Assembly: GCA_003586115.2 (NCBI GenBank) | Contig: QVOM02000126.1 | Span: forward strand, 5,353,915 to 5,417,914 | Direction of reading: 5' to 3' | DNA length: 64,000 nucleotides | From: Salvator merianae | Taxonomy: Eukaryota > Chordata > Lepidosauria > Squamata > Teiidae | Shown here: positions 1 through 12,715 of the stretch, piece by piece | Layout: each line of letters opens with the position of its first letter | Position numbering within the stretch: position 1 is the first letter of the stretch | Position numbers and translations under genes: made by a program | The notes under the pieces: model-generated | Databases searched by the model: none | The model's input: the letters and a program-made list of their open reading frames with translations, nothing else | What the model was told of the DNA's origin: nothing

Positions 1-497
1 GTTCTTAACAAAGTTTGACATAGTTTTATCTCTTAGTAAATTTGCCAGGTTGTGCATTTCTGCAAAATCCATCAATTGTATAATCCAATCCTCCAAATGA
101 TGGAATTTTTGCCATTTTCCATTGCTGAGCAAGGGTTTATTAAGGTTCTACAGGATTACAAAGTAAGAGTTCTGGCTGTAAGAAGTCCATGTTTAGGGAA
201 AACTTGGAGAAGATTGATGATATTTGTTATCTAAATGATCTCAAACTGTTTGATGTGTGTATGCTTTGAGTGTAACCATATGCGTGACAGCCCTATAAAT
301 ATATGGAGGTAGTATCATCAACAAAATTGTAATTCAATCAAATTGTATCACAGGCATATTGTGCTATACTAGTTCCCTCTATCAGCCCTGTACAGATAAA
401 ATTCCCAGACAAAATGTGTCTGGACTCGATAGCCTTCTGAAAAGGTGAAGATTAAAGGTTTATTAAATAGTTCTATTAAAGGAATTATCAGCATTTA
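1..497. other. Unassigned sequence
   Basis: AT-rich DNA in which I recognise no gene, repeat family or RNA. The only long open frame (52-234) has no recognisable protein character. Confidence 0.5.
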
Positions 498-981
498 TAA
501 AAAAGACATTGACAAACTGGAGCAAGTTCAGAGAAGAGCTACCAAAATGGTGAGTGGTCTGCAAATCATGTCCTATGAAGAACGGTTAAAGGATCTAGGA
601 ATGTTTAGCCTGCAGAAGAGCAGACTGCGAGGAGACATGATCACTGTTTTCAAGTATCTAAAGGGCTGTCACAGTGCACAGGGATTGGTCCTATTCTCAC
701 TTACACAAGAAGGAAGGACTAGAAACAACGGGATGAAAATTCAAGGGAGTAGACACAGACTAGATATTGGAAAAAACTTTCTGACAGGTAGGGCGATCAG
801 TCAATGGAACAGGCTGCCACAGGAGGTGGTGAGCTCTCCTTTGCTGGAGGTCTTCAAGGAGAGCTTGGACAAACATCTGTCTGGGATGGTTTAGAGAATC
901 CTGCATTGAGCAGGGGATTGGACTCGATGACCCTGGAGGTCCCTTCCAAACCCATGATTCTATGATATGATTGTATGATAT
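498..981 (+). mobile_element. Truncated CR1 LINE, 3' end
   Basis: A 5'-truncated CR1 copy. It encodes only the tail of the reverse transcriptase polyprotein, stop at 892-894. The encoded tail matches residues ~782-911 of the intact CR1 ORF2 at 56867-59602 nearly residue for residue, including the MSYEERLKDLGMFSLQK and WNRLPQEVVSSP segments. The short 3' UTR ends in the CR1 signature gattctatga followed by degenerate repeats of it (gattgtatgata). No RT catalytic residues are included, so it is dead. 5' truncation of this kind is typical of target-primed reverse transcription. Confidence 0.92.
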
Positions 982-1923
982 AGTTCAGCAGGGTTTCAGG
1001 GTCAGACCCCAGAGCTGTGCCAGGGAGGATGGTGACCAAAATCCTTAACAACTGAGGGCTGCAGTGGCAGTGGAGGTGGAGGGGGGCAGCTGACTGAGAA
1101 AAGTAGTGGTGACCAGCACATGTGGGTAAACCTGGACACACCCAGAGGCAGCATGTGCCTCTTAGCTGGTGTTGTTCAAAGGCCACAATGTGGTGGCAAA
1201 TCGGTCTTCAATCACTCTGGGTCAGTTCAAAGTGCAATAAAACAGCACTTTGGGTGCACCGTGCACCATCTGAAGAAAAATCCCTGGAGAAAAGTCAGAC
1301 AACAGAAAAAGTGACCATTAGCAACTTCAAAAAGATTTACAAAGTATTGGTCCGTGAGCAAAGCTGCTGCTCTTGGGAAATTGGAAAGAAGACATTTGTC
1401 TTGTGCCCTTGGAAATAATGCTATATCGATAGATGAATGAATTAGCTATTAAAGATATGCCTTTAGGATTCGGTTAAGAGAGGCTTTCATTTCTACACAG
1501 CTTAAGGAAAAACTTCCATTTATATGGATGTTTTTAGAACCATATTAATGAAGGTCATATAAATGTAATCTGCATGAGCAGATCTCATAACTGTGATGAA
1601 TAGGTTTATGGAACATTGACTCCAATGCTTTTATGACTGGAATGGATTTACTTTCCTCTGTAGCCCTACTTTCAACATCAAATAAGAAGTCTGTAGGAGC
1701 ACAATATCTCCAGACAGTATAATGATTAGTAGCGTGATTCACATAGGAACGCATGTGGCAACTTAGAACCTGTGGCAAACCTCAACCATTTCAGTTTTCA
1801 GGACAAGAGACATGATTTGTACTCACCATTCCAGGAGCGTCCAACATGAAGCCTTGTAGAAACCGTTGGACTACAACTCCCACCAGCCCAAGCTTCAAGC
1901 TAGCTACCCCTGCTCTAATCAAA
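982..1923. other. Unassigned sequence
   Basis: No gene recognised. Around 1869-1890 there is a short piece (ggactacaactcccaccag) of the common foldback repeat better preserved at 9946-10060. The remainder looks like unique or fully decayed intronic DNA. Confidence 0.45.
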
Positions 1924-2578
1924 GTAAGAACATAAGAGGAGCCACGGCCCATCTAGTCCAGCATCCCGTTCACACAGTGGCCCACCAATTGCTTCTGGGC
2001 ATTCTCAAGCAGAAGATGAAGGCAAAACCTTCACCTGTTCTTGTCTCCCTGCAAATGGGTGTTACAGGCATCCTGCCTATCTTTCCAACCTGGACGTAGT
2101 ACCTAGGCATCCATTCTAATAGCCATGATACACCTGACCTCCATGAATCTGTCCAATTAGTTCTTAAAGCAGTCCAGGATGATTGCTGTCACCACCTCTT
2201 CCAATAATAATTCCATAGATCGATGACCCTCTGGATGGAAAAGTATTTTCCCTTGTCAGTCCTAACTCTCCTACCCATCAGCTTCATAAAGTGCCCCCTG
2301 GTCCTAGGATTGTGTGATAGAGAAAAGAATTTCTCTCTATCCAGCTTTTCCATACCATGCATGGCTTTATATACTTCAGTCAGGTCTCCTCTTAAACACC
2401 ATTTTTCAAGGCTGAAGAGGCCAAAATGTTGCAGCCTGATTTCGTAAGGAAGGTGTTCCAGCCCCTTTATCATTCTGGTTGCCCTTTTCTGCACCTTCAC
2501 CAGTTCCACAGTTCTGAGGTGAGGTGACCAGAATTGTACACAATATTTCAAGTGTGGAATAAATATGCATAAGATCAT
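1924..2578 (-). mobile_element. LINE-B (second CR1-clade lineage), 3' fragment with RT tail
   Basis: Read on the minus strand, an open frame at 2189-2578 (129 codons) encodes the C-terminal part of a CR1-clade reverse transcriptase polyprotein (LKYCVQFWSPH, VQKRATRMIKGLEHLPYEIRL, LFSLEKWCLRGDL). It is clearly related to, but different from, the intact CR1 ORF2 of this window. Beyond the frame is a 3' UTR ending in ctcttatgttctta at 1924-1940, the 3' end shared by about ten other copies here. It lacks the RT catalytic core and the endonuclease. Confidence 0.88.
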
Positions 2579-4872
2579 GACCTTGAAAGATCCTACTCAG
2601 TTTTCCCTTTCTTGAAAACTAAAGTGCTATACAGGAAAAGTGTCCTTTGAGTATGATGAAGTTCCCTTAGGCTACTGTGTCAAGGGATTCCTGCAGTGAA
2701 AGGATTAAGGCAGGATTGTCTTTTTGCCCCAGTCTTGAAAACTTCATGAATGAACCAGAGGGCCGCTTGCAGAAACTGGGCATCTTTATTCTATGCTGAT
2801 AACTTTCATGAAGGTTAATGTACAGAATCAGTTAAATTGTATTGTGTGCAGTTTTCTTCAAATGTCTACATTATTCTACAAATTCATGGACCAAACTCCA
2901 TTCCAACCTTGTGGTCATCAGTAGTGCTGGATTGCAAGCCAATCAGCAGACTTGCAGGTGGAATTTTGAAAAGAACAATAGTTTAAACCAAAGGCTTCAC
3001 TTGGAGAAGGAAGTATCAAATATTTTAAGAGCCTGTTTGAAACAAATATTTGATCTAAATGGCGTAAATGTAGCATCAACAACCAAATGGTCTTAAAGGC
3101 CATTGCAACTAAATGAGGCCAAGTTCCAAGTAACTGCTTCCCTAGCAAATTTATGCGTTTGGAGGACCTGGAGCTTTAATGGAACAACAAGCAATCTGAA
3201 GCTATTTTTTAAGGAGGAGCTGATGGACACTGCAGAGTGCAGTAGATGATAAAACACTCATACACTGGAGGCATCAGACATCAAGTGGCTCACAGGCCAG
3301 CCAGTTCAGCTGAAATATGAGTCTTAAAAAGGCTTTGTCCGCACACAGAAAAGAAGCTGCATGCGGATAATAGCACTTGTCTTCTCATCCCATCGCCAAT
3401 CCACCTCTAATGCAGTTTGGAAGTGCTATTTCTGACCATTGATGTGCAAGAGAGGTGAGATGGTCACACACTGTGCTTACAGACATGATTGTACCACCTC
3501 TGGACCCAGCTAAGGTTCTTTGCAGATAGGATAGGGAATTTCTGCCTCTTAAATGAATGCTGGTATTCCCCTGCAATGGTGGGGGTGCGAAACTCAGCAT
3601 GGGATTCTTGAACATAGCGTTGGATTGAATTTCTGCCTTTCCTCTTTCTTTCCTTTGTTTTTTATTTTTATTTTTTTCAAACATGCTCTTTGCTCCTAGA
3701 AGTTAATTCTAGCACTATGTCAGAAGAGCACTGCTAGATACCTAATCATCCGGCAGCATGCTGGAATGAAATAAGACTAGGGATGTGCTGAAATAGCACT
3801 CGATCGAACGCTAAACACAAACCAACTCCGTCCGTGGAAATAAGACTGCTAGTTAAGAAATCCTCTGAGTGGGCTCATAGTAATTCCAGGAGTCCCTCCT
3901 CTTTCAGCTTCCAGCTAGCCCCTGGCAAAAAGTAGATCACTCCAAAGGACCCTGTAATGACTCCAAACACACAAACAGCAAGCGGGTGAGTTTCCAGCTT
4001 GCTTCCAAGGTAACATGCACTGGATAAGACTTTAAACATTTTTATCTCAGTTCTGAAACTGCCTTGCTCTCCTAGCTTGGCGATTAATTTTCTTCCACCT
4101 GGGTTTTCATTAAAAAAGCTCAAAGATACGTGATTCTTCCTTTATCATAGGGCCTTTTCACACTGTTCACTTGTGAGCATCTGTTCCTAATCACTACTAG
4201 CTGTGGAACACAAAGTTGTGTGCAGTGTTTACGACCCCTTCCAGGTGTGAATGCCATGGCAGTGGCCGGAAGTTTCCCTAACCCCTGTCATGGCACAGGC
4301 TGCCAGTATTCGCACTGCAAGTGCTGGAAGCCTGTTTCCACGAATGACTTTCGTGCTGCAAGGTCTCTGTTCCACCATGGAATGTTTGCTTGAGAACATT
4401 CCATGGCGAAAAGTGCAAAAAGGCCTATATTTTCACCTAGATTCCTCGCATGCAAGCAAATGAAGGCAAAGGGAACCAGGGATGTAGGGAGGGCACCTGA
4501 CAGTCCTTAACCTCTAACCCCCTTTTCGGTTTGATCAAATACTAGTTTGACGCATAACTGTAAAAGACAGAGTGGGAAATCCTGTTCTATCTTTAATATG
4601 AATGTTGCGGGCAACAGACCGGCAAAGTCCTGACATGATGTCGAGACTGTCTGCCGGTTTTGTCATGATATCAGCAGCCTGCTGGCATTTTTAATGCTTT
4701 TGGCAGCTCCCTGAGATCCCTTTGAAGTGCTTTTTTTTTAAAAAAAAAATGTTTGTGCATTGTGATCCAGCTTCCAGAATTTTGAACAGATATTTAGAAG
4801 TGATCTTTCCTGCTCCTGCTCCTGGCTGTATTTTTTGACAGTTTAGGCCCTCTGTACATTTTCAAAATGGAT
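2579..4872. other. Unassigned sequence
   Basis: No gene recognised. At 3778-3792 there is one end (ctagggatgtgc) of the TA-flanked mariner-like element seen complete at 34507-34840, without a matching right end nearby. Homopolymer tracts occur at 3658-3677 (T-rich) and 4732-4749 (T8 then A10). Confidence 0.45.
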
Positions 4873-4990
4873 AGTAAGAACATAAGAAGAACTGTGTTGG
4901 GTCAATCCAAAGCCCATCTAATCCAGCATCTTATCATGCCCAGTGACCCTCCATTTGCTCCTGGGCATTCTCAAGCAGAAGGCAGGGCTG
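4873..4990 (-). mobile_element. LINE-B 3' tail
   Basis: A short, diverged copy of the LINE-B 3' UTR. It starts with the plus-strand equivalent of the tail (agtaagaacataagaagaac) and continues through the family's ccagcatc and ctcctgggcattctcaagca segments. It is non-coding. Confidence 0.8.
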
Positions 4991-5418
4991 TTACGGGAAC
5001 TGCTTGGGACAGTGTTAAGCACCGATCCCACATAAACTCAGGATTTTAAAGGACTACTGATTTAATTTAACTGATCATGGATTGGAGCCGATCCCAAGTG
5101 AGAGGGAAACTTTTGGCTGATCTTCATACAAAATTTCTTTACTGAAATTTAACAAGGCAAGCAAGAAATGACTTTATTACAAATCAAGAGGCAAGGATAG
5201 AAAGCAAGCAGCAGCAATAAAATACTTTCATAGCTGGGTGAATTAATCAAATAGCAACATGTAGTTGCTAAAGGGAAAGCACTTTCGAAGTTGGCATAGT
5301 AGTCAAATGATAACTTGTAACTTGGAGTAACACACTTTAGAAACTCACCTTATAATGAAAGAAAGTATAACTTTGATGGCTGCAAGGACACAAAGTTTTA
5401 CTTGTAGTAAAAGACAGT

Positions 5419-6808
5419 TTGTTTATTTATTTATTTATTTATTTGTATGTTTATCCTGTCCTACACCCAAAGTTCTCAGGGCACAATAGCAGTACCTGAA
5501 ACTGTGGGAGGGAACTGTCTCCTCAGCCAATGATCAGGGTTAATAAGTGCACTTTTACCAGTTTTCTAAATGTATATAGTGAAGATATCTGCTGTACCTC
5601 AAGGGGGGAGACTATTCCATAGACTGGGGGCTACCACCAAGAAGGCCCTATCCTGAGTACCCACCCCTTTAACTACTGAAGGTGGTAGTACAACCAAGAA
5701 GGCACAGGCAGGTAAATATGGGAGAAGGCATTCCTTTAGATATCTGGGGCCCAGATCATTTAAGGCCTTGTAAGTCAAAGTTAACACTTTGAACTGGGTT
5801 TGATGGCAAATTGCCAGCCCAATATAGCTCTTTTAAGACCAGCATGAAGTGTGTCTGGTCAGAAATGCCAGTTTGCAATCTCGCTGCTGCATTCTGCACC
5901 GGCTGCAGCTTCTGAACTTTCTTCAAGGGCAGTTCCAAGTAGAGCACATTACAACAGCCCAATCTGGAAGTTACCAGAGCATGTCTTACTGTACCAGATC
6001 GTCTCTGTCCAGAAAAGGGCTGGAGATGGTGAACCAGCTGCAGGTGAAAGTAGGTGCTCTTAGCCATTGCCTCCATCTGAGCTTCTAGCATCAGTGCAGA
6101 GTCCAAAAACACACCCAGATTGTACACCTGTCCATTCCATGGCAATACAGCCCTGCCAAGAACAGGGTACCTCCCTACTTCATAGACCTGAGACTCTGAG
6201 ACACAGAACACCTCTGTCTTGTCTGGATTTGGTTTCAGTTTATTACCCCTCATCCAACCTATTAATGCCTCTAAGCACCTGTTAAGCACTTCAACCACCT
6301 CTCATGATTCAGATGGCAGAGAGAGACAGAGCTGAGTGTCATCTGCATATTGATGGCTCCAAATCTCCTGAAGACTTTTCCCAGCAGCTTCACATAGCTG
6401 TTAAAGAGCTGGGGAATAAGATTGCTCCCAAGGAACCCAACAGATGAGTTCCCAGGATCCCAGGATGTTGAGCAGGAATCTCCCACGACCGCTCTCTGGC
6501 ACCACATTTGGAGATAAGAGTGGAACCATTGCAACATGGTGCCTCCAATGCCCAAGCAACATACATTTCAAGAAGGATACTATGGTCAATGGTATCAAAG
6601 CTGCCAAGAGATCCAGGAGAACCAATGGGGTCATACTTTCCCTGTCCTTCTCCCAGAGAAAGTCATCAACCAGAGTGGCCAACGTGTTTACAGGGACATA
6701 ACTGGGTCTGAAGTCAGATTGATATGGGTAACTCCATCCAGAGAAAAAGTAGAAATTTTTGCTGTCCCCTAGGCTTAAAGTCAAGCAGTAGAGTGCTCCA
6801 TTAAGCAA
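5419..6808 (-). pseudogene. Decayed L2 LINE: RT domain through 3' end
   Basis: On the minus strand, three frames in succession cover an L2-type reverse transcriptase. 6401-6808 reads YQSDFRPSY, LVDDFLWEKDRES and VLLDLLAAL (motif A region with the catalytic Asp context degraded). 6271-6555 reads LQWFHSYLQMW and a broken motif C region. 5756-6298 reads NKLKPNPDKTEV, LGVFLDSALMLEAQ, ALVTSRLGCCN and VQNAAARLQTG. 5599-5787 reads MLTLTYKALNDLGPRYLKECL, a hallmark of L2. The 3' end carries a (TTTA)n tract at 5419-5443. Frameshifts between these blocks make it non-functional. Confidence 0.88.
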
Positions 6809-8854
6809 AAGTGGAGACCTTGAGAAGGCATGTTGTGTGGAGATTTTTCTTAGCCAATCAAAAATTTGTTGCTATACAGAAACTAACAAACCTAAGATAA
6901 GGCTAAGTTCCAAATGCTTTTGCAGCTGGGTAGAGGTGATGCCAAGGGTCAGAGTCCCTTCATTCAATGCACTTTTTCCCTGTGATTCCCCAGTTTGAAT
7001 ATCATCATTTGCTACTCTCCACACTACAATCAGTTGTGCCTTGGAAATGAATTGGGGCAACTGGTCCAAGCCATAATCTCCCTTTTTCATTTGGGAAGGA
7101 GTTTGATATCTAAAAGTGCACAAGGAGAAAAGAAGGGTGATAAAGAAAGGGGTCGTAAAGTTAAACTGGCAGAAGGAAAGAGAAGGCAACTAATTTGGAA
7201 ATCAGGGAGAATTATACCTTTCTCAAGGTCTTTTCTTGGTCAGGGAAGATCTTATCAGTGATAAATAAAAGTGCCAAAGCACAATCACACGGACACACAC
7301 GGACAAGCTGCTAGGGAGATTACAATGCTCGAAGCAACAAGCTTAAGGAAAGTAGTGCTCTAGTAAACTTCCTGCCACTCGGTACTGACAAAATACGGTG
7401 GTAAGCCCTTACCTCTAATTGTAACTGTACACAAGGAGATCAAGCTGCCTTAATCCTCTCACATGCAGCAAACCTGTAAGAGTAGAGAGTGAGTTTGAAT
7501 TTTGTCTCTGAAGCAGTCTAGCAACATAGTTAACCTGCAGTTCTCTGGAACCCAAACCCACACACTGTCAGAGTAGCGCAGTTCAGATGCCAGAAGACTT
7601 ACTGAAGTCCATGAGAAGAAGAGCAAAAAGAGGTTCGGAGACAGAAACTGTCATAGAAAAGGTTTATTTGCTTGGCCCAGAGACAGAGTGCTTCACCAAT
7701 CTCATAAGCAATGCAGTAAGGAACGAATGTAACAGAAGGATCGGATGGAACCAGATGGAACAATGTACAGTTACACAGACAATACCTATAAACAAATATC
7801 TACCAATCTTAGGTTAGACATCTATCTGCTAATTCAGCATAGTAACTGTTGTACGGATTTTGCAGGTCCCCTCAAGTGCAGCAGAAACGCAGGCGGACAA
7901 TTGCCAAGAGTATTCTTGCTTTATTATCAGGATCCTTACTTGTTACATACTAGACTGGTTGATATATACAAGACCTCAGTCTCAGAAAAAATGCTTATGG
8001 TTACAATCGGGTTGATTAATGAACAAAGGAGACAGACAAGCAGAAACTGTTCTACCGCCCTTTTTAGTTTCTCAGGAGCATTTCTCACAATATAAGTAAA
8101 TGCTCAAAATTGGTCCTGAGAACCTTTTGGTCTGTGAATTTTTCTTGTTACATTTCATTTATCTTATCTAAAGGTTATAATGACGTTGATTTGCCTAATA
8201 TTGTTACATTCTCATAGAAAATCATACAGTGGGAAATTCACACGGTTACATTCTCAGAAGAAATTATACGTGGGAAAGGTGATCAGAATTTCAATATACT
8301 CTTCCCTTTTTCCCACCCATCATCGATTAATTGCATTAAGCCATCATATAGTGTTATATTCAGGATTATATTGCTCTTCAAAAGAAGGGCTTTTATCAGA
8401 ACAAGCACTACTAGCTAAGGTATCTATTTCATCATACAAGGCATCATACAAGGATAAAGATGGGAAAGGATCAGGAGAAGAGTCAAATAGTGGTGTGATT
8501 GGTGCGGATGAGGAGGATTCATCCAACAGTAACCAAGCAGGTTATCTAAATTGGCAATATGCTATCAGGTCACACTGACATTAGATTCTGGTCATTTTAG
8601 ATTAGGGTCACTCTGACGTTTGCATATTCTAACGCACACAATACACAAAGCTCAGCTTTATGCAGAGATGGACTGAAGTTCAGCTCTTGTTGCAGGAAGA
8701 AGGCAGTAGACCTTCCAGAAGCAAAGGAGGATGTAATGGATCTGGAGGGGATCAAAGACATAGTGGACCCAATGAAAATGAATGAACGGGGGAGCTATTC
8801 TTATACTCCAAAATGTACCCTGGGAACAGGTGGGAAAATGGACTAATCAGTCAG
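6809..8854. other. Unassigned 2-kb stretch
   Basis: No family recognised. Several open frames (7587-7817, 7745-8095, 8180-8578 on plus; 8344-8526 on minus) lack recognisable domains. The minus frame at 8344-8526 is Ser/Asp/Pro-rich (SSPDPFPSLSLYDALYDE), faintly reminiscent of retroviral Gag linker sequence, but no protease, RT, primer-binding site or paired LTRs are visible. A short internal direct repeat occurs at about 8205-8240 and 8246-8279 (gttacattctca...). Confidence 0.35.
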
Positions 8855-8914
8855 GAAAGAAAAGAAAAGAAAAGAAAAGAAAAGAAAAGAAAAGAAAAGA
8901 AAAGAAAAGAAAAG
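8855..8914 (+). repeat. (AAAAG)n microsatellite
   Basis: About 12 uninterrupted copies of the pentamer AAAAG. It gives a spurious Lys/Arg/Glu-rich open frame. Confidence 0.97.
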
Positions 8915-9059
8915 GGATAAACAAAGAAATTGAGCAACATTTAGGTTTTCACATACATAAGCTGTATTAGTTCAATCAGATTGTCAGTTTGGGCACCCAT
9001 GTTGTCTTGCGGTTGCTGTCTCCCAAGGAGTGAATTCTTAGTAGTTTAAGTGTTGCCTT

Positions 9060-9545
9060 CCTTCACTGGGTTGACAGGAGCCATTCTGGTGGCAGGACCA
9101 GCTCCAAAGTACAGAGATAAGCCTTCCACATTGGGAAGGCTGTTCCAGTACAACTCCCTGCACTATCTCTAGAGATTATGTGATCTCCAGAACCGCTACT
9201 GGGTTCTGTGAGTACTAGGAACATAAGTTCCTAGCCTTGGTTCTCCCTGGGGATGCATTTTTGTGTTAGACCAGAATAGGGAGGCTTGTGCCCTTCCACA
9301 AAGCTCTCTGTTCTGATTCAGAAGCCCCTGGAATGCTAGTAGACCTACGAAACTGGTCTACTGATGTCCAAGGATAAATGGCCATTTTGGCCACCTAGGT
9401 TGGGACATGTTCCATCCCAATGTGGATTGAGTAGCCCTGGGAGTGAGTGGGGTCCCTCTCTTCCATCCTAATGTGCAGAAGAGAAGGGCCTGAAGAGAAC
9501 CAGGTGCTGCACTATACCAGACAACTAGTAAGTACAAAAGGGCTC
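9060..9545. mobile_element. Family H MITE (copy 1), edges uncertain
   Basis: Interior segments match other family H copies in order: a block around ggttctccctggggatgc, then cccttccac, then agcccctggaatgctagtag, then ggccattttggcc, then a right end resembling agtgcaaaaagggc at ~9525-9545. No transposase is encoded, so it is non-autonomous. The left terminal repeat is not clear. Confidence 0.6.
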
Positions 9546-9945
9546 TTAGAGTCAGTGGACCTACAAAGAGGGTGTGCATCATGACAGTGAAGGTTCCAAC
9601 TCCATGCTTTCTGTTATCTGAAGTTGGATTCTGATCTGAATGAAAGGTCCATTGCTGTAAATGGTCTCTGGCATCATCCGGTCCATATCCCAGGGTTCTA
9701 GAAAAGGTATATAGGCTCAATTTAACATGGCAAAACCCTCACCTGCTCTTGGCTCCCTGCAAATGGCCCTCTTGCAGTGAGTTCTGGGAAGCGTGAACCT
9801 GCATTGTGCCAACACAGGTTTAGCAGCCATGTTCCCTCAGTTGTGGAGCAACCAACCCGTCTTGAAGAATTCATGTTTCCCCTATGCTTCTGGTAAGCCC
9901 CTAAGTGTTGTGCTTTCCAGCCATATTAACTATTTATATCAGGAT

Positions 9946-10060
9946 GGCCAAACTGTGGCCCTCCAGATGTTGCTGAACACAAGCTCCCATGAGCCTCAGC
10001 CAGTCTGCCCAATAGAAGGGAGCAATGGGGAATGTAATTCAGCAACATCTGGGAAAGTAT
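9946..10060. mobile_element. Foldback repeat around ccctccagatgttgctgaa
   Basis: Imperfect inverted arms (ccctccagatgttgctgaa at ~9959-9978; ttcagcaacatctggg at ~10038-10054) enclose about 60 bp. The arm can form a long hairpin, as in MITE-type DNA transposons. A fragment of the same repeat lies near 1870. Confidence 0.65.
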
Positions 10061-10334
10061 AGTTCATTGTATCCTGCTTAAATGAATGCGTCTGCTGTCC
10101 AAAGTTGTTCACTGTCTGGTTCAGATGACTGTCCAGCTCAGTACAAGGGGACAGTATTTTTCATGAAATGCTTTCACATCATGTACGTATTTGGACACGA
10201 TGGAGCAAGAAAGGTAGGGATAACATGCTAACTGGGGCTTAGTGTTGACGTCTAAACCATGTTGGATTAGTAAATGTATCTGGAATAGATTACATTGGCA
10301 ATCTGTGTTCTACATAATGAACTTGTAATCTAAG

Positions 10335-10785
10335 GAGTAGTTGGAAAAGGTGGAAAAGGTGGACAGAGTAAAATTCTTTTGTCTATCACACAAAACTAAA
10401 ACCAGAGGGCACTCTATGAAACTGATAGGCAGGAGAGTTAGGACCAACAAGTATTTTTTCACCCAGAGGGTCATTGGTCTATAGAATTTATTGCCAACAG
10501 AGGTGATGGCTATCCAAGCTTTAGGAAAGAGTTAGACAAATTTGTGAAGGACAGGCATATCAATGGCTATAGAACTGATGCTTATGTATGGCCTCCAGGT
10601 TGGAGAGGCAAGCGGGATGCCGCTAAAGTCCATCTGCATGGAGTCGAGAATAGGCAAAGGTTTTGCCTCCATGTCCTGCTTGAGAATGCCCAGAAGCAAT
10701 TGGTAGGCCACTATGTGAGACAGGATGCTGGACTAGATGGGCTGTGGCCTGATCCAGCGGGACTCCTCTTATGGTCTTAGGTTTT
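10335..10785 (+). mobile_element. LINE-B 3' fragment with degenerate RT tail
   Basis: Begins in a degraded reverse-transcriptase C-terminal segment (homologous to the tail at 2189-2578, with the box tattttttcacccagagggtc) and continues through the complete LINE-B 3' UTR (gtgagacaggatgctggac, cctgatccagcgggactcc) to a tail near 10780. It is non-functional. Confidence 0.85.
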
Positions 10786-10789
10786 TAGG

Positions 10790-11530
10790 GTTCCAGGGGC
10801 ATAGCTAGTGTGGTACAGACTCCTGGCATCCCCCATATGATGCAGACTGATAGCAAAAACTTGTACGGAAAGCAAAAACAAATAATCACCCCATTCAGCA
10901 GCCATCCAAACCAGACATGGTGAAGCCAGCCGGCCAACATTAGAGATTATTAGGCTCCTTTGGTTAGCAGGCCTCTGTGAAAAGATTGGCCTTGCCCAGT
11001 GGTAGCCATGCTTTAAATATATCAGTGAGTGTAATCACTTGTACTCATTGCAATTAACATTAGTTTTATGTATGTCTGTATTTAATATCTTTCCCATCCT
11101 TCATTGACAAGTGTTCCCAGGTGACTTATGAATGCCCAATAAAACATATGCAGCATAAAACCAATCAATATGCCATCAGAGCTGCATTAAAAACCTACCA
11201 TAAAATGTATCTGTCGGCTCCTTCTCAATACTCAAATACCTAGAATAGAAATGTAAGGGTTTGGGTTTTTGTTTTTTTTTTAATCCTGTGCAGATTTAGA
11301 TAATTGGCCCATCCAGAACTGATAGCATCTCTTAACGATTTCAGAGAAAGCCTTTTTTACAGAGATTTCTTTCTCCCTGAATGTGAATGAGGCCTTAGAG
11401 ACAGAAATATTTTGTTTCCTTCAGTTCAAGAACGGAGCTGATAGAAATGGAAGGTTTAGGAGGAGAAAAAAAAGGTTTAAGACACATTATTGCATGATGT
11501 AGCAGTGCAGCAAGAAATCAAGTAGGAATG
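10790..11530. other. Unassigned sequence
   Basis: AT-rich DNA without recognisable genes or well-preserved repeats. T-rich tract at 11268-11281. Confidence 0.45.
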
Positions 11531-11533
11531 CCA

Positions 11534-11900
11534 GGCCTTTCTGCACTTACCTGTGCGGAACCATAATGGCGGGTCAGGAGCAGAGTGATTTGTCCTAAGG
11601 CTGGACGGACAACTCTGGGCCGGAACAACGCCATCCGTACGGCAATGGTGTGTTACAGCCCAGCTTCTGCACCAGCCACAAAGCTTGTATGAGCTCTGTG
11701 GCAGGAACAAATGTTTCTGACCTCAGAGTCCCTGGGAGACACATTTCAGTGGTACAGTAAGGCACGCCACTGAAATGGGTCCCCCTGTAAACCTGGAACA
11801 TGGACGTGTGCACCTTCTACATGCCTCCATGATCTGGATTAGGCCCCGTTAGGTCGCCAGAAACACTTGATATTGAGATCTACTGGTGATCCAGATCATT
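11534..11900. mobile_element. Family H MITE (copy 2), right end decayed
   Basis: The left terminal repeat ggcctttctgcacttacctg is clear at 11534-11553. The interior includes the family block tttcagtggtacagtaaggc and ccactgaaatgggtcccc. The right end (expected ...agtgcagaaaggcc) cannot be found before 11960. Non-coding. Confidence 0.65.
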
Positions 11901-11967
11901 TGAACCAAACCTTTGATTCTGCGTTTGTGCACCTCTCTCTGCATTTGTGCAACTCACAACAACAACA

Positions 11968-12165
11968 AAAGGGCAGTTCAAAAGTGACTTGGAGCTGGTG
12001 GCTGCCATATTCTAATGCTCCCATCTTTGGATCTAATCCACATTAAAGGCTAGAAAATGCTCTTCTGAAGTGCATTCCATGTGGGTTAAAGGTGGGATGT
12101 AAATATGCTACCACCTCTAAGCTGCTTTTGAGGTGCCCTTTCTTCCGTTGAGTATGAAGACTCAT
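11968..12165. mobile_element. Family G foldback MITE (copy 1)
   Basis: A palindromic element. The left arm contains gtgacttggagctggtgg, the right arm ccacctctaagctgcttttg, and the centre has ccacattaaaggc...tgggttaaaggtggg. Three more copies at 28796, 35750 and 50505 share this order. No coding capacity. Confidence 0.7.
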
Positions 12166-12379
12166 TTAAGACATTGTTTCATACCGGCATTTGAAGTTGC
12201 AAGTGGATATTGCTTTTCATGTTTGTTTGTTTTTTGCTAGATATCACATTTAGATTGTTGGACATTTAATTTGAGGGGAGGCTGAGTTCAGAAAGTGGAC
12301 AGCGCTTATTCATAGTACTGTACACCTTTTTTTTATTTGTATTTTTTTATTTTTGCATTTACAAGATTCAAAGGGCCTT

Positions 12380-12715
12380 TATGCTCTTCCCATGCTGTGA
12401 TCTGGTCCACTGGAATTGGACCAGCGAGGCATGGCGTGGTCTGGAACAGTGCTGTCTGCACAACGACACTGGTCTACGACAGCCCCTGCACTGGCCCTGA
12501 AGCTCACATAAGCTTTGGGGCTGGCCTCTGAGGGTTCCAAAGGGTAGGGATGAAAGTTCCTAGCCTTGGAGCCCTCAGGGAACCCATTTTGGTGATACAG
12601 TTTGGTGTGCCACTGAAAAGGGGCTCCTAGCAGTCTGGAAAATAGAGGTGTGTCTTCTGCATGCCTCCGTGTCTGAACTGTCCAGAGCTGGTACTCTGGT
12701 AGTCCTTGATGTTGA
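12380..12715. mobile_element. Family H MITE (copy 3), fragment
   Basis: Shares interior blocks with other H copies (ctgaagctcacataagc, gggaacccattttggtg, gtgccactgaaaaggggctcc, tcttctgcatgcctccgtg). It abuts family J sequence at about 12716. Both terminal repeats are missing or unrecognisable. Confidence 0.6.

Noticed and set aside
445..894. 149-codon frame as an independent gene
   Set aside because: It is the tail of the CR1 polyprotein fused to upstream unrelated codons.
8344..8526. Retroviral Gag fragment
   Set aside because: Only a vague Ser/Pro/Asp-rich resemblance; no LTR pair, protease, RT or primer-binding site visible.
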